NCBI RefSeq assembly: GCF_000021925.1
Contig: NC_011830.1
Coordinates: 186,001 to 250,000 of the forward strand
Origin: Desulfitobacterium hafniense DCB-2
GTDB taxonomy: Bacteria > Bacillota > Desulfitobacteriia > Desulfitobacteriales > Desulfitobacteriaceae
DNA: 64,000 nucleotides
Reading direction: 5' to 3'
Position 1 is the first letter of the stretch; the number at the start of each line of letters is the position of its first letter. The notes under the pieces are model-generated. The model did not search any database, had not been told where the DNA came from, and was given only the letters and a program-made list of their open reading frames with translations. Below are positions 26,139 to 35,294 of the stretch, one piece after another. The translations under genes and the position numbers were made by a program.

Positions 26139-27590
26139 ATGGGCGCGAGTACGAGTGCGAATAAAAATACTTCCGGCGAAACCGATGCCAAAATTATTGT
26201 GGAAGAGTTGATTTTAAAAGCACGTAAGGCTATGGCGGAGATTCAGAATTATTCTCAGGATCAGGCCAATACCTTGGTGCAAGCTGTGGCGTGGGCTATT
26301 TACCGCCAGGATCACGCTGAAGAGCTGGCAAGGATTTCCGTTCAGGATACAGGGCTTGGCAATGTGAAAGATAAAATTACCAAAAACAAACGCAAAACCT
26401 TTGGTACGTTGCGGGACTTATTGGCTCCGGAGGCCAAATCTGTCGGAATTATCAAGGTGGATGAAGCCATAGGTATTACAGAAATAGCTAAACCGGTAGG
26501 GGTGATTGCGGCGGCTGTACCCTCAACCAATCCCGGTGCTACGCCTGCCAACGTGACGATGATGGGATTAAAAGGACGCAATGCGGTAATTATTGCACCC
26601 TCCCCGAAAGGTGCGTCCACCACAGTTAAGTTGTTGGAATACATCCATGCCGAGCTGGCAAAGGTGGGGGCTCCCCTCGATTTGGTTCAATCCTTGCCGA
26701 TGCCTGTATCCAAAGAGCTGACCACTGAACTGATGAAGCAGGCGGATATGGTAACTGTGACAGGATCGGCCAATAATGTTCGCGCAGGTCAGACTTGCGG
26801 TACACCAAACGCCTGTGTCAGCGCAGGCAATGTCGTCACTATAGTTGATGCTTCTGCGAACCTGCAGGATGCGGCCCATAAGATTATGCTAAGCAAAACC
26901 TTTGATAATGCCACGAGCTGCTCCAGTGATAACGCTCTTGTCATTGAAGCTGCAATATATGAGCAAATGATCGAAGCCTTAAAGAAGGAAGGCGGCTATA
27001 AGTGTACTGTTGCCGAAAAGGAACAAATGCAAAAAGCGATGTGGGATGAAAATGGCAAGCGCAGAGGGAAAACCACAGCTAAAGATGCCAGCGTTATGGC
27101 CCAGGAAGCGGGATTGACAAACCCGGCAGCTCAGAAAGCCTCCTTTTTCATGGTGGAAGAGACAGGAGTGGGGAAGGGGTATCCTTTCTCAGGAGAAAAG
27201 ATTGCTCTGGTTCTCACATTGTATAAAGCAGGAGATTTTGATGAAGCACTGGAGTTGACAAAACGAATCTTGAATCATGCAGGCCGCGGGCACTCCTGTG
27301 GGCTTCATACAACCAATGAGGAACATATTCAACGCATCGGCTTGGAAATGGAAGTATGCCGTTTATTAATCAATCAAATACAGTGCTTCGGTAATGGAGG
27401 CAGCTTCAACAACGGTCTGAATTTCACACTTTCCATGGGGGGAGGAACTTGGGCCGGCAATAATATTAAAGATAATCTCTCCTATCAACACTTTATCCAG
27501 ACGACTAAGGTGTCCCGCTTGATTCCGGAGGTTATTCCTGAGGAAGAGGAATTATTCGGGTCATATTGGGCCAAGTATGGCCGTAGTTAA
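26139..27590 (+). CDS. sauS: CoA-acylating sulfoacetaldehyde dehydrogenase
   Basis: 483 aa of the acylating aldehyde dehydrogenase family (EutE/AdhE/SauS). Catalytic cysteine in FDNATSCSSDNALV; NAD(P)-binding PVGVIAAAVPSTNPGATP; C-terminal NHAGRGHSCGLHT. In sulfoacetate degraders SauS reduces sulfoacetyl-CoA to sulfoacetaldehyde, the substrate of Xsc. Placement between xsc and a CoA ligase supports that reading. The long frame starts at 26058, but SD AAGGGGAAAG before ATG at 26139 sets the start. Other acylating aldehyde dehydrogenases (acetaldehyde) are an alternative. Confidence 0.78.
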   Translation: MGASTSANKNTSGETDAKIIVEELILKARKAMAEIQNYSQDQANTLVQAVAWAIYRQDHAEELARISVQDTGLGNVKDKITKNKRKTFGTLRDLLAPEAKSVGIIKVDEAIGITEIAKPVGVIAAAVPSTNPGATPANVTMMGLKGRNAVIIAPSPKGASTTVKLLEYIHAELAKVGAPLDLVQSLPMPVSKELTTELMKQADMVTVTGSANNVRAGQTCGTPNACVSAGNVVTIVDASANLQDAAHKIMLSKTFDNATSCSSDNALVIEAAIYEQMIEALKKEGGYKCTVAEKEQMQKAMWDENGKRRGKTTAKDASVMAQEAGLTNPAAQKASFFMVEETGVGKGYPFSGEKIALVLTLYKAGDFDEALELTKRILNHAGRGHSCGLHTTNEEHIQRIGLEMEVCRLLINQIQCFGNGGSFNNGLNFTLSMGGGTWAGNNIKDNLSYQHFIQTTKVSRLIPEVIPEEEELFGSYWAKYGRS

Positions 27591-27604
27591 GGAGGCCTAG
27601 CTTA

Positions 27605-28723
27605 ATGAAACTATTTGAATACCAGGCTAAAGAACTGTTTGCAGAAAGCGGTATCCCTATTCCCCAAAATGCCTTAATCGGTGATATAAGTGAACTGAAC
27701 AGTGCCTTGGAAAAGATCGGGTTACCCTGTGTCTTGAAGGCCCAAGTCCTGCAGGGCGGGCGAGGCAAAGCAGGATTAGTCAAATTTGTGCGTACAAAAG
27801 AAGAAGCCCAAAAGGAAGCTGAGCGGATTCTGGAAGCCACCGGCAAGAAGCTGTTGGTCGAAGAGGCTGTGCCTTATGAAAGAGAAATGTATGTCTCCAT
27901 TACCGTAGATGCCGCTTCAGGCTTAGCCATGGTTATGGCGTGCCTGGAGGGGGGCGTGGATATTGAACAAATCGCCCGTACTACGCCGGAAAAGATTATC
28001 AAGGAAAAAGTGGATATGTCTCTGGGCCTGATGGCTTATCAAGCGGATAATATCATGTACGGTCTAGGATTAGAACAGAGTGCAGCTAAAGAAGGAAGCA
28101 AGATTCTGCTCAAGCTTTATCAGCTTTTTGTAAAATATAACGCTGAATTAGTGGAGATCAATCCCCTTATGATCCTTAGGGATGGAACAATGGCAGCTGC
28201 TGATGGCAAATTTAATTTGGATGATAATGCTCTATATAAGCAAAATCGTTTCTCCCTGACTCGTGATCATTATAAAAGCGATTTCGAGTATGAGGCGGCA
28301 CTGGATGGAATTCCCTATATTGCCTTCGAAGGGGATATCGGAATGATGGTCGCAGGAGCAGGGCTGGCTAATGTCGTCCTTGATTTAATCCATTATTATG
28401 GGGGTACCGTGGCCAACTACTTGGAATTTGGCGGACCAAACTACCACAAAGCTCAGCAATGTATGAAAATGATGCTGAAAGCAAAGCCCAAATGCATCCT
28501 TATCGCGACTTTCGGTACAATTGCCCGTGCTGATGTTATGGCTCAGGGAATTGTTGAGGCAGTCAAGGAGTTGAAGCCGGAAATTCCGATTGTAGCAGTA
28601 ATTCGCGGTACAGGGGAAGAGGATGCTCAAAAGTTGCTGCGCAGTGCAGGGTTGCCCTCCTTAAGCGATACAGAAGAAGCGGTCAGGAAAGCAGTCGAGA
28701 TAGTGGGAGGTGCAGAAAATTGA
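27605..28723 (+). CDS. sauC: sulfoacetate-CoA ligase (ADP-forming), beta subunit
   Basis: 372-aa ATP-grasp protein like SucC, starting MKLFEYQAKELFAESGIP, with VLKAQVLQGGRGKAGLVK (nucleotide loop) and LVEINPLMIL. The family joins a carboxylate to CoA at the cost of ATP. Succinyl-CoA synthetase is the classic member, but here the pair sits between sauS and an anion transporter, as reported for the SauCD ligase of anaerobic sulfoacetate users. Substrate assignment is therefore from context. SD AAGGAGG; its stop overlaps the sauD start. Confidence 0.72.
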   Translation: MKLFEYQAKELFAESGIPIPQNALIGDISELNSALEKIGLPCVLKAQVLQGGRGKAGLVKFVRTKEEAQKEAERILEATGKKLLVEEAVPYEREMYVSITVDAASGLAMVMACLEGGVDIEQIARTTPEKIIKEKVDMSLGLMAYQADNIMYGLGLEQSAAKEGSKILLKLYQLFVKYNAELVEINPLMILRDGTMAAADGKFNLDDNALYKQNRFSLTRDHYKSDFEYEAALDGIPYIAFEGDIGMMVAGAGLANVVLDLIHYYGGTVANYLEFGGPNYHKAQQCMKMMLKAKPKCILIATFGTIARADVMAQGIVEAVKELKPEIPIVAVIRGTGEEDAQKLLRSAGLPSLSDTEEAVRKAVEIVGGAEN

Positions 28724-29598
28724 GCATAATCATTGATCATACTACCCCTGTTTTGATTCAAGGCATAACCGGAAAGGAAGGAAGTTTCTGGGCGAAGCAC
28801 GCCAAGAATTATGGCACCCACATTGTAGCCGGAGTCACACCGGGTAAGGAAGGTCAGGATGTTGACGGTATTCCAGTTTATCATACCGTCCGTCGGGCTG
28901 TGCAAGAGCATCCCATAGAAGCATCTTTATTGGTTGTACCCCCTAAAGCTGCCAAAGGAGCTGTTTTAGAGGCTCTTGACAGTGGAATAAAAGTAATTGT
29001 GGTTACGGCTGAAGGAATTCCTCTTCATGAGATGATGCAGCTGAGAAAAATTGCTTTAGAGAAGCAAGCCATGGTTATTGGCGGCAATACCACAGGAATC
29101 ATTTCTACAGGAAAGGCTATGATGGGTTTTTTCCCTTATTGGTTGGATAGAGTATATAAACCTGGACGAGTAGGGGTCATGACCCGCAGTGGTTCCTTAA
29201 CCAATGAGGTGACGGCGGAGATTGTCAAAGCGGGCTTTGGGCCGAGCTCAATCGTAGGCGTTGGCGGAGATCCCGTGCCCTTAACCCGCTTTGCCGAGAT
29301 CTTGCCGTTGTTCGAAAAAGATCCGGATACGGATGCTGTGGTCATGATCGGTGAGATCGGAGGAACTATGGAAGAAGATGTGGCTGAAGCAATTGAACAA
29401 AGGATTTTCACTAAACCCTTGATTGGCTTTATGGGAGGCCGGACAGCGCCTAAAGGTCAAAAAATGGGTCACGCGGGAGCCATCATTACAGCAGGAAAAG
29501 GCACAGTAGAAGATAAGGTTGAAGCTTTAGCCAAGGCAGGCGCTCTGGTGGCAGATCGGCCGAGTATGATTGGACAGTTGCTGCAGAAGGTTTTGTAA
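28720..29598 (+). CDS. sauD: sulfoacetate-CoA ligase (ADP-forming), alpha subunit
   Basis: 292-aa SucD-like subunit with CoA-binding N-terminus (VLIQGITGKEGSFWAKH, IVAGVTPGKEG) and the phosphohistidine loop KMGHAGAIITAGKGT, whose His carries the phosphate between subunits. TTG at 28720 overlaps the beta-subunit stop by 4 nt, indicating translational coupling and a 1:1 complex. Same substrate caveat as sauC. Confidence 0.72.
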   Translation: MSIIIDHTTPVLIQGITGKEGSFWAKHAKNYGTHIVAGVTPGKEGQDVDGIPVYHTVRRAVQEHPIEASLLVVPPKAAKGAVLEALDSGIKVIVVTAEGIPLHEMMQLRKIALEKQAMVIGGNTTGIISTGKAMMGFFPYWLDRVYKPGRVGVMTRSGSLTNEVTAEIVKAGFGPSSIVGVGGDPVPLTRFAEILPLFEKDPDTDAVVMIGEIGGTMEEDVAEAIEQRIFTKPLIGFMGGRTAPKGQKMGHAGAIITAGKGTVEDKVEALAKAGALVADRPSMIGQLLQKVL

Positions 29599-29715
29599 TT
29601 AGAAAGAAGAGCGGAGCGAAAAGAGACTCGCATCCGTTCGGGAGAACGATACATTGAGGGTCATTTATAGATTGGGGCAATCAAACTGCACAGTAATTTT
29701 ACTCAATTTTAAAAG

Positions 29716-29732
29716 ATGCTAATTATTAGCAT
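29716..29732 (+). promoter_or_regulatory. palindrome before the transporter gene
   Basis: ATGCTAAT/ATTAGCAT, a perfect 17-nt palindrome just before the SD of the transporter. It may be an operator or a small hairpin. Confidence 0.35.
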
Positions 29733-29750
29733 GATGGAGGTTGTATAAAG

Positions 29751-31247
29751 ATGAGTATTAATTCGCCAGTTGTGCCCTCTAGACCTTATGTTTTCAATAA
29801 GCGCAATGCTTTGATTTTCTTTGCAGCAATAGCGGTAATGCTTATAATCTATCTGCTGCCTTCTCCCCCATCCTTTTATAAGGGAACCGAGGAAATTCCT
29901 CTTACCTTTGAAGGAAAAGCGGTCTTTGCAGTATTGGTCTATGCGGTTATCCTTTGGCTAACAGAAGCTATTCCCTTTCCTATTACGGCTTTAAGTATGA
30001 TCATTATTCTCCATCTGATGGGTGTATCGACGTTTACAGCTTTAGTTAAAACAGGATTAGGCAGCAGCGTGCTCTTTTTCCTGATGGGTGCTATGGGTTT
30101 ATCGGCAGCCATCACCGTCTCAGGATTGGCGAATCGAATCATGCTGGGAGTTCTCAGTAAAGTAGGAACGCGAACCGACCGGATTGTCTTTACCTTTATG
30201 GCCCTGGGCACCTTTCTTTCCATGTGGGTGACGGATATGGCGGTTGCGGCCATGCTGCTTCCTCTGGGCGTGAACATTCTCAGGCAGTCCGGATGTAAGC
30301 CTCTGCAGAGTAACTTTGGACGTTGTCTGATGATTGGTATCGTTTATGGTGCTCTTATCGGTGGAACATCCACTCCGGCAGGGTGTGGGGCTAATATTTT
30401 GGCAATCAGTTACTTGCGGGAGCTTACCGAAGCGGATGCATCCTTTCTGCAATGGATGATCGTGGGTGTGCCTGGAGCATTGATGATGCTTCCGGCCGGC
30501 TGGTTCCTGCTTATGAAAGTCTTTCCGCCCGAAATCAGGAATGTTCCTATCGAACTTGATGATGTCCGACGTCAGAATAAAGAGTTAGGGCCTTTAACCC
30601 GCCAGGAACGCAATACAACGATTGTTTTTTTCACAGCTGTAACCATGTGGTTAGGAGCGCCTTTGATCAAATCCTTGACAGGTATCAGTATTCCTGAAGA
30701 TTTCACAGCCCTCTTTGCTTTCCTTCTTCTTTTCCTGCCTGGCCTGCAGGTATTCGGATCATGGAAAGAAGCTAATGAACATATCGACTGGAGCGGACTC
30801 ATGCTGATTGCCGGTGGTATCGCTGCAGGCATGTTGCTGGCTGAGACAGGGACGGCGCGCTATATTGCCTGGGGAGCACTTAATGGAATCGGGGCCCTTC
30901 ATCCCATGCTGAGAGTGGCAGCTGTGCTGGTGTTGGTGGAGGCATTGAAGATCTTCTTCTCCAGTAACAGTGTTACAGGGGCGGTGGTCATTCCCTTAGT
31001 TATCGCTTTAGCCTTGGATTTAGGAATGAACCCTTGGATTGTGGCCGGTCCGGCAGGAATTGCCACTTCCATGGCCTTCATCATGGTAACTTCAAGTCCA
31101 ACCAACGTCATTCCCTATTCTTCAGGATATTTCAGTATCAAAGACTTTGCCAAATGCGGTGTGCTGATGACCGTCATCGGAATCGTTGCGGTAACACTGT
31201 CTGTAGCTATATTTGGACGATTTGCAGGCATGAATATTTGGCTCTAG
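29751..31247 (+). CDS. DASS/SLC13-family anion symporter, probable sulfonate transporter
   Basis: 498 aa with about 11-12 membrane helices. Motifs of the divalent anion:Na+ symporters: WLTEAIPFPITAL near residue 65, SMWVTDMAVAAMLLPLG, GGTSTPAGCGANILA, and MVTSSPTNVIPYSSGYF near the C-terminus (two SNT-type loops). These transporters move di- and tricarboxylates or sulfate. Its place in the xsc-sauSCD operon suggests import of sulfoacetate, an alkanesulfonate dianion. Substrate is inference. SD ATGGAGG. Confidence 0.8.
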   Translation: MSINSPVVPSRPYVFNKRNALIFFAAIAVMLIIYLLPSPPSFYKGTEEIPLTFEGKAVFAVLVYAVILWLTEAIPFPITALSMIIILHLMGVSTFTALVKTGLGSSVLFFLMGAMGLSAAITVSGLANRIMLGVLSKVGTRTDRIVFTFMALGTFLSMWVTDMAVAAMLLPLGVNILRQSGCKPLQSNFGRCLMIGIVYGALIGGTSTPAGCGANILAISYLRELTEADASFLQWMIVGVPGALMMLPAGWFLLMKVFPPEIRNVPIELDDVRRQNKELGPLTRQERNTTIVFFTAVTMWLGAPLIKSLTGISIPEDFTALFAFLLLFLPGLQVFGSWKEANEHIDWSGLMLIAGGIAAGMLLAETGTARYIAWGALNGIGALHPMLRVAAVLVLVEALKIFFSSNSVTGAVVIPLVIALALDLGMNPWIVAGPAGIATSMAFIMVTSSPTNVIPYSSGYFSIKDFAKCGVLMTVIGIVAVTLSVAIFGRFAGMNIWL

Positions 31248-31292
31248 CAGATGATAGGTATTCGATATAAACCTAAGTATTCAAAAAGTAGT

Positions 31293-31337
31293 ATTGCAGA
31301 TGGGCCGATTGGAGAATCCGATCGGTCCATCTGCAAT
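31293..31337 (+). terminator. long hairpin after the transporter gene
   Basis: A 17-bp stem: ATTGCAGATGGGCCGAT (31293-31309) with ATCGGTCCATCTGCAAT (31321-31337), one G-U pair. There is no T-run, so its role could be termination, mRNA protection or processing before gntR. Confidence 0.55.
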
Positions 31338-31447
31338 CAATAGAAATAGCTTAAAAATTCAATATACAAAAGACTCCAATATGTTAGAATGATAGTATAT
31401 AATAAGTTATCCTGAGGGAGTTTTCTTTTAATTTGGAGGGGAAACAC

Positions 31448-32164
31448 ATGGTTTTAGATCCTCATAATCCGCTGCCCTTACATGCTCAGATTACGAATAT
31501 TTTACGAAAAAGAATCTTCGAAGAGAATCTAACGGGAAAGATTCCCAGTGAAAGGGAATTGATGGATTACTTTGCAGTGAGCAGGTCGACTGTTCGGGAA
31601 GCCATTGAGGCCTTGGTTCGGGACGGCATTCTTGAGAAAAAGCATGGCAAGGGCACCTTTGTAGCAGTTCGGCCGATTAAAGAAGAGTGGATAGGTACCT
31701 TCAGCTCCTATACTGAGACGATCGAAAGAGCGGGTATGAGGTCTGGAGCAAAGCTGCTTTCGTGTAATATTAAGAGAGAGCCTGCATATATTGCCGAGAT
31801 GTTTGGCGGAGAAGAATTCTATATGATCAAACGCCTCAGGTATGCCAACGATCAAGTGATAGCTATTGAGCGCAAATGTTTCGATCTGGAAACAGGTCGG
31901 AGATTATTGGATTATGATCTTAACGCCAATATATATAAGATTATGGAAAGCTCCCTGGGCATAGTTCTTTGGGAGGCTGATGAAATTGTTACCAGTGCGA
32001 TACCAAGCAAGGAGGACGCACTTCTATTGGAGGTTCCCAAGCGATCCAGTGTTTTAGTAACGGAACGTTCCAGCTTTGATTCCGACCATAAACTTATTGA
32101 ATTTGTACAAACTATGTTTAGGGCAGATAAATATTCTTTTCGCATTAAAATGTCTCGGAATTAA
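31448..32164 (+). CDS. GntR family regulator with UTRA domain
   Basis: 238 aa. N-terminal winged helix (PLHAQITNILRKRIFEENLTG, PSERELMDYFAVSRSTVREAIEALVRDGI) and a C-terminal UTRA ligand-binding domain of the HutC/FarR type. Such repressors release DNA on binding a pathway metabolite. It has its own likely -10 (TATAAT near 31398) and lies at the end of the sulfoacetate operon; the palindrome at 24152 is a plausible target. SD GGAGGGG sets ATG at 31448 rather than TTG at 31433. Confidence 0.87.
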   Translation: MVLDPHNPLPLHAQITNILRKRIFEENLTGKIPSERELMDYFAVSRSTVREAIEALVRDGILEKKHGKGTFVAVRPIKEEWIGTFSSYTETIERAGMRSGAKLLSCNIKREPAYIAEMFGGEEFYMIKRLRYANDQVIAIERKCFDLETGRRLLDYDLNANIYKIMESSLGIVLWEADEIVTSAIPSKEDALLLEVPKRSSVLVTERSSFDSDHKLIEFVQTMFRADKYSFRIKMSRN

Positions 32165-32187
32165 GAGAGGGCAAGGTATCCGCCCCC

Positions 32188-32221
32188 GGCTGTTGATAGA
32201 ATTTTGTCAACAGTCTTTTTT
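32188..32221 (+). terminator. terminator of gntR
   Basis: GGCTGTTGA pairs with TCAACAGTC, followed by seven Ts. Confidence 0.82.
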
Positions 32222-32330
32222 GCACCTAAGGTTGTTCAGTATTTGCTAAAATAGAGGTATATTGCTGTTGCCGGGAGAAATAAAAGGATTAGAAAGGAAA
32301 GGGATAACCCCATAGAAAGGAGGTAAAGAC

Positions 32331-32987
32331 TTGCACAATGTCGCTGACCTGGTCGAAAATGTCATACAAGGGAATGCTAAGGAATCTGTTTCGATCGCCA
32401 GGGATTTATTAGCCAAGGGTTATCGGATAAATCAATTAGTCGAAGGACTGACAACGGCTTTGGACTCCCTTGACGCCAAATGCAATATGAATCAATTTAA
32501 TCTGCTGGAAATCTTGTTGGCGGCCAGAGCAATGAAAGAAGTCGTCGATGAGGTAGTGTGCCCGGAGATGGAAAAATTGCCGGCCGAGTTTGGCCCTCTC
32601 CAGTTAAAAGGAGTATTCGTCATGGGGACAATTCAAGGAGATATCCATGACTTAGGGAAAAACATTGTCACGACCCTCTTAAGAACGGTAGGCTATAAAG
32701 TGATCGACTTAGGTAAAGACGTTTCTCCTGCTCAATTCGTCATGGCTGCTAAAGCAGAAAAGGCAGACTTTATCGGAGTGAGCAGCCTAATCTTTTCTTC
32801 AGCGGCGGTTATTAGGGAGATAAAGAGGTTGCTAAGGGAAGAGAAGATGTCGGATATTATGGTGATAGCTGGGGGAGCTGCTGTTAAACAATTAGGAAAA
32901 GAGGATCTCGATGTGGACATGATAGCAAAAGATGCCTTTGAACTGATCAGATTTCTCCAGGCTCATGAAGGGAATGTTGCGGAGTGA
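32331..32987 (+). CDS. corrinoid-binding protein of methyltransferase type
   Basis: 218 aa. The helical cap domain (1-90) is followed by a B12-binding Rossmann domain with GDIHDLGKN, where H106 of the D-x-H-x-x-G motif would be the lower cobalt ligand. This is the fold of MtaC/MtmC/MttC-type corrinoid proteins. TTG at 32331 has SD AGGAGG. It overlaps the next gene by 4 nt. No substrate-specific MtaB- or MttB-type methyltransferase is present nearby, which is unusual for a catabolic methyl-transfer operon. Confidence 0.88.
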   Translation: MHNVADLVENVIQGNAKESVSIARDLLAKGYRINQLVEGLTTALDSLDAKCNMNQFNLLEILLAARAMKEVVDEVVCPEMEKLPAEFGPLQLKGVFVMGTIQGDIHDLGKNIVTTLLRTVGYKVIDLGKDVSPAQFVMAAKAEKADFIGVSSLIFSSAAVIREIKRLLREEKMSDIMVIAGGAAVKQLGKEDLDVDMIAKDAFELIRFLQAHEGNVAE

Positions 32988-33991
32988 ATAGTTTACAAAG
33001 GCTAGAGGCTGCTCTGGCAGGCCATGCTTTTGATGAGGCACTTTGTATTCCGTTGGTATTTGGCGGGGCAGCTTTTTTAACGGATGTAAAATTAAAAAGA
33101 TATCTGCAAAACGGAGAAATTTTGGCACAATGTCAATTAGATTCACAGCAGAAGTTCGACTATGATGCGGTTTTTGTCTATGGCGATAATTGTATTGAAG
33201 CAGAGGCTTTGGGATCAAGAGTATATTTTCCGGAAAATGCTTATCCCTATATTGAAAAATATCGACTGGAGGATCCCAGGCAATTAAAAGACTTACCGGA
33301 TTTCAACCCTTCGACAGATGGCAGAATGCCGGAGTTGCTGAGGGCTGTCGCGCTTCTCAAGACCGAACTGGGAGATAGCCTGCCTATTGCCGGGGTGGTC
33401 TTGGGACCGATGAGCATTGCCAGCCAGTTGATGGGACTGGAAAGACTTTTATACCTCTTACTTGATTCGCCTTGTGAATTTGCAGACATAATAAGATTTG
33501 CTTCCGGAATCACCTTAAAAGCCGGTTTGGCCCTCCTTGCTCAAGGCGCCCATATCTCGGCAGTAATCGATCCCAGCGCTTCCCAAAGCATTCTGCCCAG
33601 CGAGATGTTTGGCCGCTATTTATTACCCACTATCCGTGATATCTTCTCCCAATTCAAAGGGGCGGGGGCGATGGCTTCCTGGTTGGTGATCACGGGAAAC
33701 AGCCAAGGGCTTTTGCCCTACTATCGCCAATGCGGAGTGGATATTGCGGGTATAGATTATGAAGTGCCGTTGGCAGAAGCACTGAAGTGGGAAGGAGACT
33801 TTTTGATATCCGGAAATATTAAACCATATCGCTTTGTCAATCAAACACCTCAGGAAATCATCCGTGAAGGCAAAGAGTTAATAAGTCTGGCAGCCGGCAG
33901 GAGGTTTATTTTAAGCTCAGGCTGTGAAGTGCCTTTAGATACCAAGCCGGAGAATCTTGCTGCATTGATTAAGGCGGTTAGGGATGTGTGA
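32984..33991 (+). CDS. UroD-family methyltransferase-like protein lacking two zinc ligands
   Basis: 335 aa of the uroporphyrinogen decarboxylase/MtaA family, which in methyl-transfer systems passes methyl groups between a corrinoid protein and a thiol at a zinc site (His-x-Cys plus a distant Cys). At residues 233-239 the usual LHICGN-type motif reads WLVITGN, so the His and first Cys are Val and Thr; the distant Cys survives (SSGCEVP, C314). The zinc site is therefore probably not formed. GTG start overlaps the corrinoid gene; the next gene overlaps it by 8 nt. It may bind the corrinoid protein without catalysis. Confidence 0.82.
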   Translation: MNSLQRLEAALAGHAFDEALCIPLVFGGAAFLTDVKLKRYLQNGEILAQCQLDSQQKFDYDAVFVYGDNCIEAEALGSRVYFPENAYPYIEKYRLEDPRQLKDLPDFNPSTDGRMPELLRAVALLKTELGDSLPIAGVVLGPMSIASQLMGLERLLYLLLDSPCEFADIIRFASGITLKAGLALLAQGAHISAVIDPSASQSILPSEMFGRYLLPTIRDIFSQFKGAGAMASWLVITGNSQGLLPYYRQCGVDIAGIDYEVPLAEALKWEGDFLISGNIKPYRFVNQTPQEIIREGKELISLAAGRRFILSSGCEVPLDTKPENLAALIKAVRDV

Positions 33992-35294
33992 TAGGATGGA
34001 TGTAAAGCAAAATACGGCCTTATCTTCTGAAGAAGAACTAAAAAAACAGATTGCTGCCCTTCACAAAATAAACAATATGACGGGTTTTTTGCCCATAAAA
34101 ATAGAAGAGCTGCTGCCGGCCATCAAAGAAGTGATGGAAGATATTTTTGCTGATTACCAATGCAATTTCAATATATTTCCCAAAAGACATGGTTGCAACA
34201 GGTTGGAGCTAGGGGACTGTAAGGCGATACGGGATCAGTTGCCGATGATTTCTGATCAGGATCAGACTTGTCCCTGTTGTACCGGAGAAGCTTGCCGGGG
34301 CATTTTTCATTCCCATGTTTGTGTGCCCTTGGTTTCAGGTAAGGAAGTATTTGGAGTGATGACCCTTAAAAGCCTCCTTAAGGTAAGATTAAGCCGGGAT
34401 TCGCTAGAAATGCTCTTAGCCATTGCCAACCAAGTGGCGGCGACCCTTCAGCGCTCTCAATTATTGAATCGCCTGGCCCAAGAGAAGAACAATCTTGAAG
34501 AGGCTAATCAAGAAATCACTCAGCTCAATAGGTCATTGTTCGACACCATTAAGGAGCTGGAAAAGACTCAGCGTCAACTGATTTATTCTGAGCGGTTAGC
34601 CGCTGCAGGTAGATTAGCAGCTAACCTTACCCACGAGATCAACAATCCCACTGGAATCATTTTGTCCAGGTTGGAATGGCTCCTTTTAGAGGCTCCGGAA
34701 ACAGAATTGCCTGAAGAGGTCGTCAAAGATTTGCTGGTTATCAAAAAGCATACAGAACGGATCGCTCAGACCACCCGAGGATTGCTCTCTTTTTCCAGGC
34801 GAACGAAAAATGAAACAACTTTAGTTGATCTTGAGAATTTGATCAAGGAAACGGTGGTTTGGCTGGAAAGACAGTTTTCCCGCAAGGATATCATCATTGT
34901 CCTCAACCTTAGCCGCCTGCCAACCGTTATCGGCAACAAAGACCAACTGGAGCAAGTACTTGTCAATATCTTGACCAATGCCAAAGATGCCCTGCCGGAA
35001 GGAGGCAAGATCAAGATTACCACGAAATATGATACCGAGAAAAATAATGTTCAAATAGATATTGAGGATAATGGCACGGGAATACCGGAAGACATGATGA
35101 ATAGTATTTTTGACCCCTTTTTTAGTACAAAAGAAAAAGAGCTGGGCACAGGGTTGGGATTGCCGATCAGCTTGACCATTATGAAAGAGCATGGCGGCTT
35201 TCTGCGCATGGAGAGCACTCCCCATGAGGGCAGTTGCTTTAGTATGATTTTACCCTGTGTACCGGAGAACCAGGAGGGTGATTTGAATGAGTGA
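33984..35294 (+). CDS. sensor histidine kinase with cysteine-rich GAF-like domain
   Basis: 436 aa without membrane helices. A GAF-like sensory region (about 35-170) contains eight cysteines between roughly residues 60 and 113, including CPCCTGEAC, which suggests a metal or Fe-S site. A coiled coil (about 170-205) leads to the HisKA domain with LAANLTHEINNPTG (phospho-acceptor His) and an HATPase with NILTNAKDAL, IEDNGTGI and GTGLGLP. ATG at 33984 or 33996 is possible. It overlaps its partner response regulator by 8 nt and the UroD-like gene by 8 nt. Confidence 0.87.
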   Translation: MCDRMDVKQNTALSSEEELKKQIAALHKINNMTGFLPIKIEELLPAIKEVMEDIFADYQCNFNIFPKRHGCNRLELGDCKAIRDQLPMISDQDQTCPCCTGEACRGIFHSHVCVPLVSGKEVFGVMTLKSLLKVRLSRDSLEMLLAIANQVAATLQRSQLLNRLAQEKNNLEEANQEITQLNRSLFDTIKELEKTQRQLIYSERLAAAGRLAANLTHEINNPTGIILSRLEWLLLEAPETELPEEVVKDLLVIKKHTERIAQTTRGLLSFSRRTKNETTLVDLENLIKETVVWLERQFSRKDIIIVLNLSRLPTVIGNKDQLEQVLVNILTNAKDALPEGGKIKITTKYDTEKNNVQIDIEDNGTGIPEDMMNSIFDPFFSTKEKELGTGLGLPISLTIMKEHGGFLRMESTPHEGSCFSMILPCVPENQEGDLNE

